Assembly (NCBI GenBank): GCA_028281765.1 | Contig: JANQJF010000059.1 | Location: forward strand, 186,001-250,000 | Origin: Planctomycetota bacterium | Lineage (GTDB): Bacteria; Planctomycetota; UBA1135; UBA2386 | DNA length: 64,000 nucleotides | Reading direction: 5' to 3' | Part shown: positions 63,014-64,000 of the stretch, one piece after another | How positions within the stretch are numbered: the stretch's first letter is position 1 | How the letters are laid out: every line of letters starts with the position of its first letter | The notes under the pieces: model-generated | Database searches by the model: none | What the model saw: the letters and a program-made list of their open reading frames with translations, nothing else | Told to the model about the DNA's origin: nothing | Translations under genes and position numbers: made by a program

Positions 63014-64000
63014 ATGCCGTCCACGCCTCCTCAATCCGGACTCCGTCGCGAACTCGGCAGACTCGAGACCTACGCGACCCTGATCGGCATTCTCGTCGGC
63101 GCCGGGATTTTTCGGGTGACGAGCGCGGCATCCGAAGCGACCGGGCCGAGCGTCGTGCTCGGCTACGCGGTGCTCGCGCCAATCATCCTCGCGGCGGCGA
63201 TTCCGTATGCCGTGTTCCAGTCGACGTCGCTGGGGCGCGAGTCCGGTGGCGACTACGCACACGTGCGCGCCGTGTTCGGCACAGGCGTGCCGTGCTTCCT
63301 GATCGGCTGGCTCAAGCTCGTGTCGTATCTCAGCGCCCTGGCCTACATCGCGCGCGCGATGGCTGGCTACACGAACGAGCTACTCTCGATCGCCGGCGCC
63401 GATGTCGACCTCGAGAGCGGAGAACAGATCGTCGCGACGGGTGGCATCGTGTTCTTCGGGGTCATCCACTGCTCGGGCGTGAAGTGGTTCGGACGCGTGC
63501 AGGTCTGGATGTGCCTCATCCTGGGGCTGTCGATCCTCGTGTTCGTCTTGCCCGGTCTGTTCGCGATCGACTTCGCCAACTACGCGCCCTTTTTCACCGA
63601 CGGTGCCGGCGGATTCCTGCAGGCGCTCCCGCCGATCTTCTTCGCGTATGCCGGGTTCGAAGCCGTGGCGCACGCGGCGGGTGAAGTCAAGGAGAGCCGA
63701 GCGACGATGCCGCGCGCGTACGCGTTCGGCATCGGCCTGACCGCGATCGTGTTCGTCTCGATCACGGCAGTCAGCTTCGGGGTCATCGACGCGGACACTC
63801 TCAGCGCGAGCGGGGCACCGATGGCCACGGCGGCCTCGAGCTTCCTACCGGTCGGCGCCGCGCTCCTCGTCGCGACGGGCGGCGTCATGGCGACCGCCAC
63901 CTCGGTCAACGTCACGATGCTCGTGCCTGCTCGCCTCGCGTGGACGATGGCGCAGGACCGACTGATGCCGCGGTGGCTCGGCCACGTGCACGCGAGTCGC
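63014..64000 (+). CDS. APC-family amino acid permease, 3' end outside window
   Basis: The first 329 residues of an APC transporter. Consensus start LRRELGRLETYATLIGILVGAGIFRVTSAASEATG (helix 1 with GxG), then helices PSVVLGYAVLAPIILAAAI, CFLIGWLKLVSYLSALAYIAR, IVATGGIVFFGVIHCSGVKWFGRVQVWMCLILGLSILVFVLPGLF, GGFLQALPPIFFAYAGFEAVAHAAGEVKES (helix 6, E of EVK) and further. H+-coupled amino acid uptake or exchange; substrate not predictable. No Shine-Dalgarno. Confidence 0.85.
   Translation, partial: MPSTPPQSGLRRELGRLETYATLIGILVGAGIFRVTSAASEATGPSVVLGYAVLAPIILAAAIPYAVFQSTSLGRESGGDYAHVRAVFGTGVPCFLIGWLKLVSYLSALAYIARAMAGYTNELLSIAGADVDLESGEQIVATGGIVFFGVIHCSGVKWFGRVQVWMCLILGLSILVFVLPGLFAIDFANYAPFFTDGAGGFLQALPPIFFAYAGFEAVAHAAGEVKESRATMPRAYAFGIGLTAIVFVSITAVSFGVIDADTLSASGAPMATAASSFLPVGAALLVATGGVMATATSVNVTMLVPARLAWTMAQDRLMPRWLGHVHASR

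Overview
The window is about 67% GC, densely coded on both strands, and looks chromosomal. I assign it to Planctomycetota, most likely one of the high-GC marine lineages. Reasons: a sigma factor of the planctomycete-expanded ECF type, another ECF sigma factor fused to a membrane and extracytoplasmic part, many lipoproteins, and seven secreted proteins ending in the same roughly 110-150-residue beta-rich C-terminal domain. I saw no rRNA, tRNA, CRISPR array, prophage or intact insertion sequence. The assignment rests on protein style only.

Layout. 1-4.3 kb: the start of a signal-peptide protein; a 112-codon Spx/ArsC-like thioredoxin-fold gene read through an in-frame TGA that sits exactly where the first cysteine of a CTSC motif should be, followed by a hairpin with bacterial SECIS geometry (best find of the window, a probable unannotated selenoprotein); an ECF sigma factor coupled to a pseudo-receiver/DUF3052 protein; a hybrid histidine kinase whose stop codon lies at the edge of a 175-bp MITE-like inverted-repeat element. 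4.3-8.4 kb: a three-subunit molybdenum hydroxylase operon of the 4-hydroxybenzoyl-CoA reductase type. 8.4-17.7 kb: secreted proteins, the sigma-factor fusion and a D-serine dehydratase-like enzyme. 17.9-25 kb: a 36-aa membrane peptide, DEAD-box helicase, NTF2-like secreted protein, DprE1/DprE2-like pair, SGNH-like protein, and a porin preceded by two matching operator-like palindromes.

25.1-31.4 kb is a lipid module: patatin fused to a ferredoxin domain, divergent from a PaaK-like acyl-CoA ligase, thiolase and FadJ-type multifunctional enzyme. 31.6-36.4 kb: envelope lipoproteins, a parvulin-like chaperone, and an RdgC-like protein with a coupled partner. 36.4-45.2 kb: two separated blocks of a propionyl-CoA to methylmalonyl-CoA route (biotin carboxylase plus biotin carrier; epimerase plus carboxyltransferase), with two EEP-family proteins, a beta-helix protein and small lipoproteins between them. 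45.3-48.5 kb: secreted proteins and a Bfd-bacterioferritin iron-storage pair behind a repeated Fur-like palindrome. 48.5-55.6 kb: a run of closely spaced genes with a zinc-ribbon Ser/Thr kinase, PP2C phosphatase, two lipoproteins, a thioredoxin-like/toroid fusion and two membrane proteins. 55.6-64 kb: a Trm112-like/methyltransferase fusion, a YtrA-type regulator and ABC exporter under a visible promoter/operator, an S41 peptidase, a secreted-type protein lacking a signal peptide, and the start of an APC amino acid permease.

Expression signals are mixed. Some genes have strong Shine-Dalgarno sequences (for example those starting at 17671, 35019 and 46474). Others have no Shine-Dalgarno but a TANNNT -10-like hexamer 4-9 nt before the start codon, which suggests leaderless mRNAs. 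Many operon partners overlap by ATGA, and convergent genes are often separated by only a few bases without recognisable terminators.
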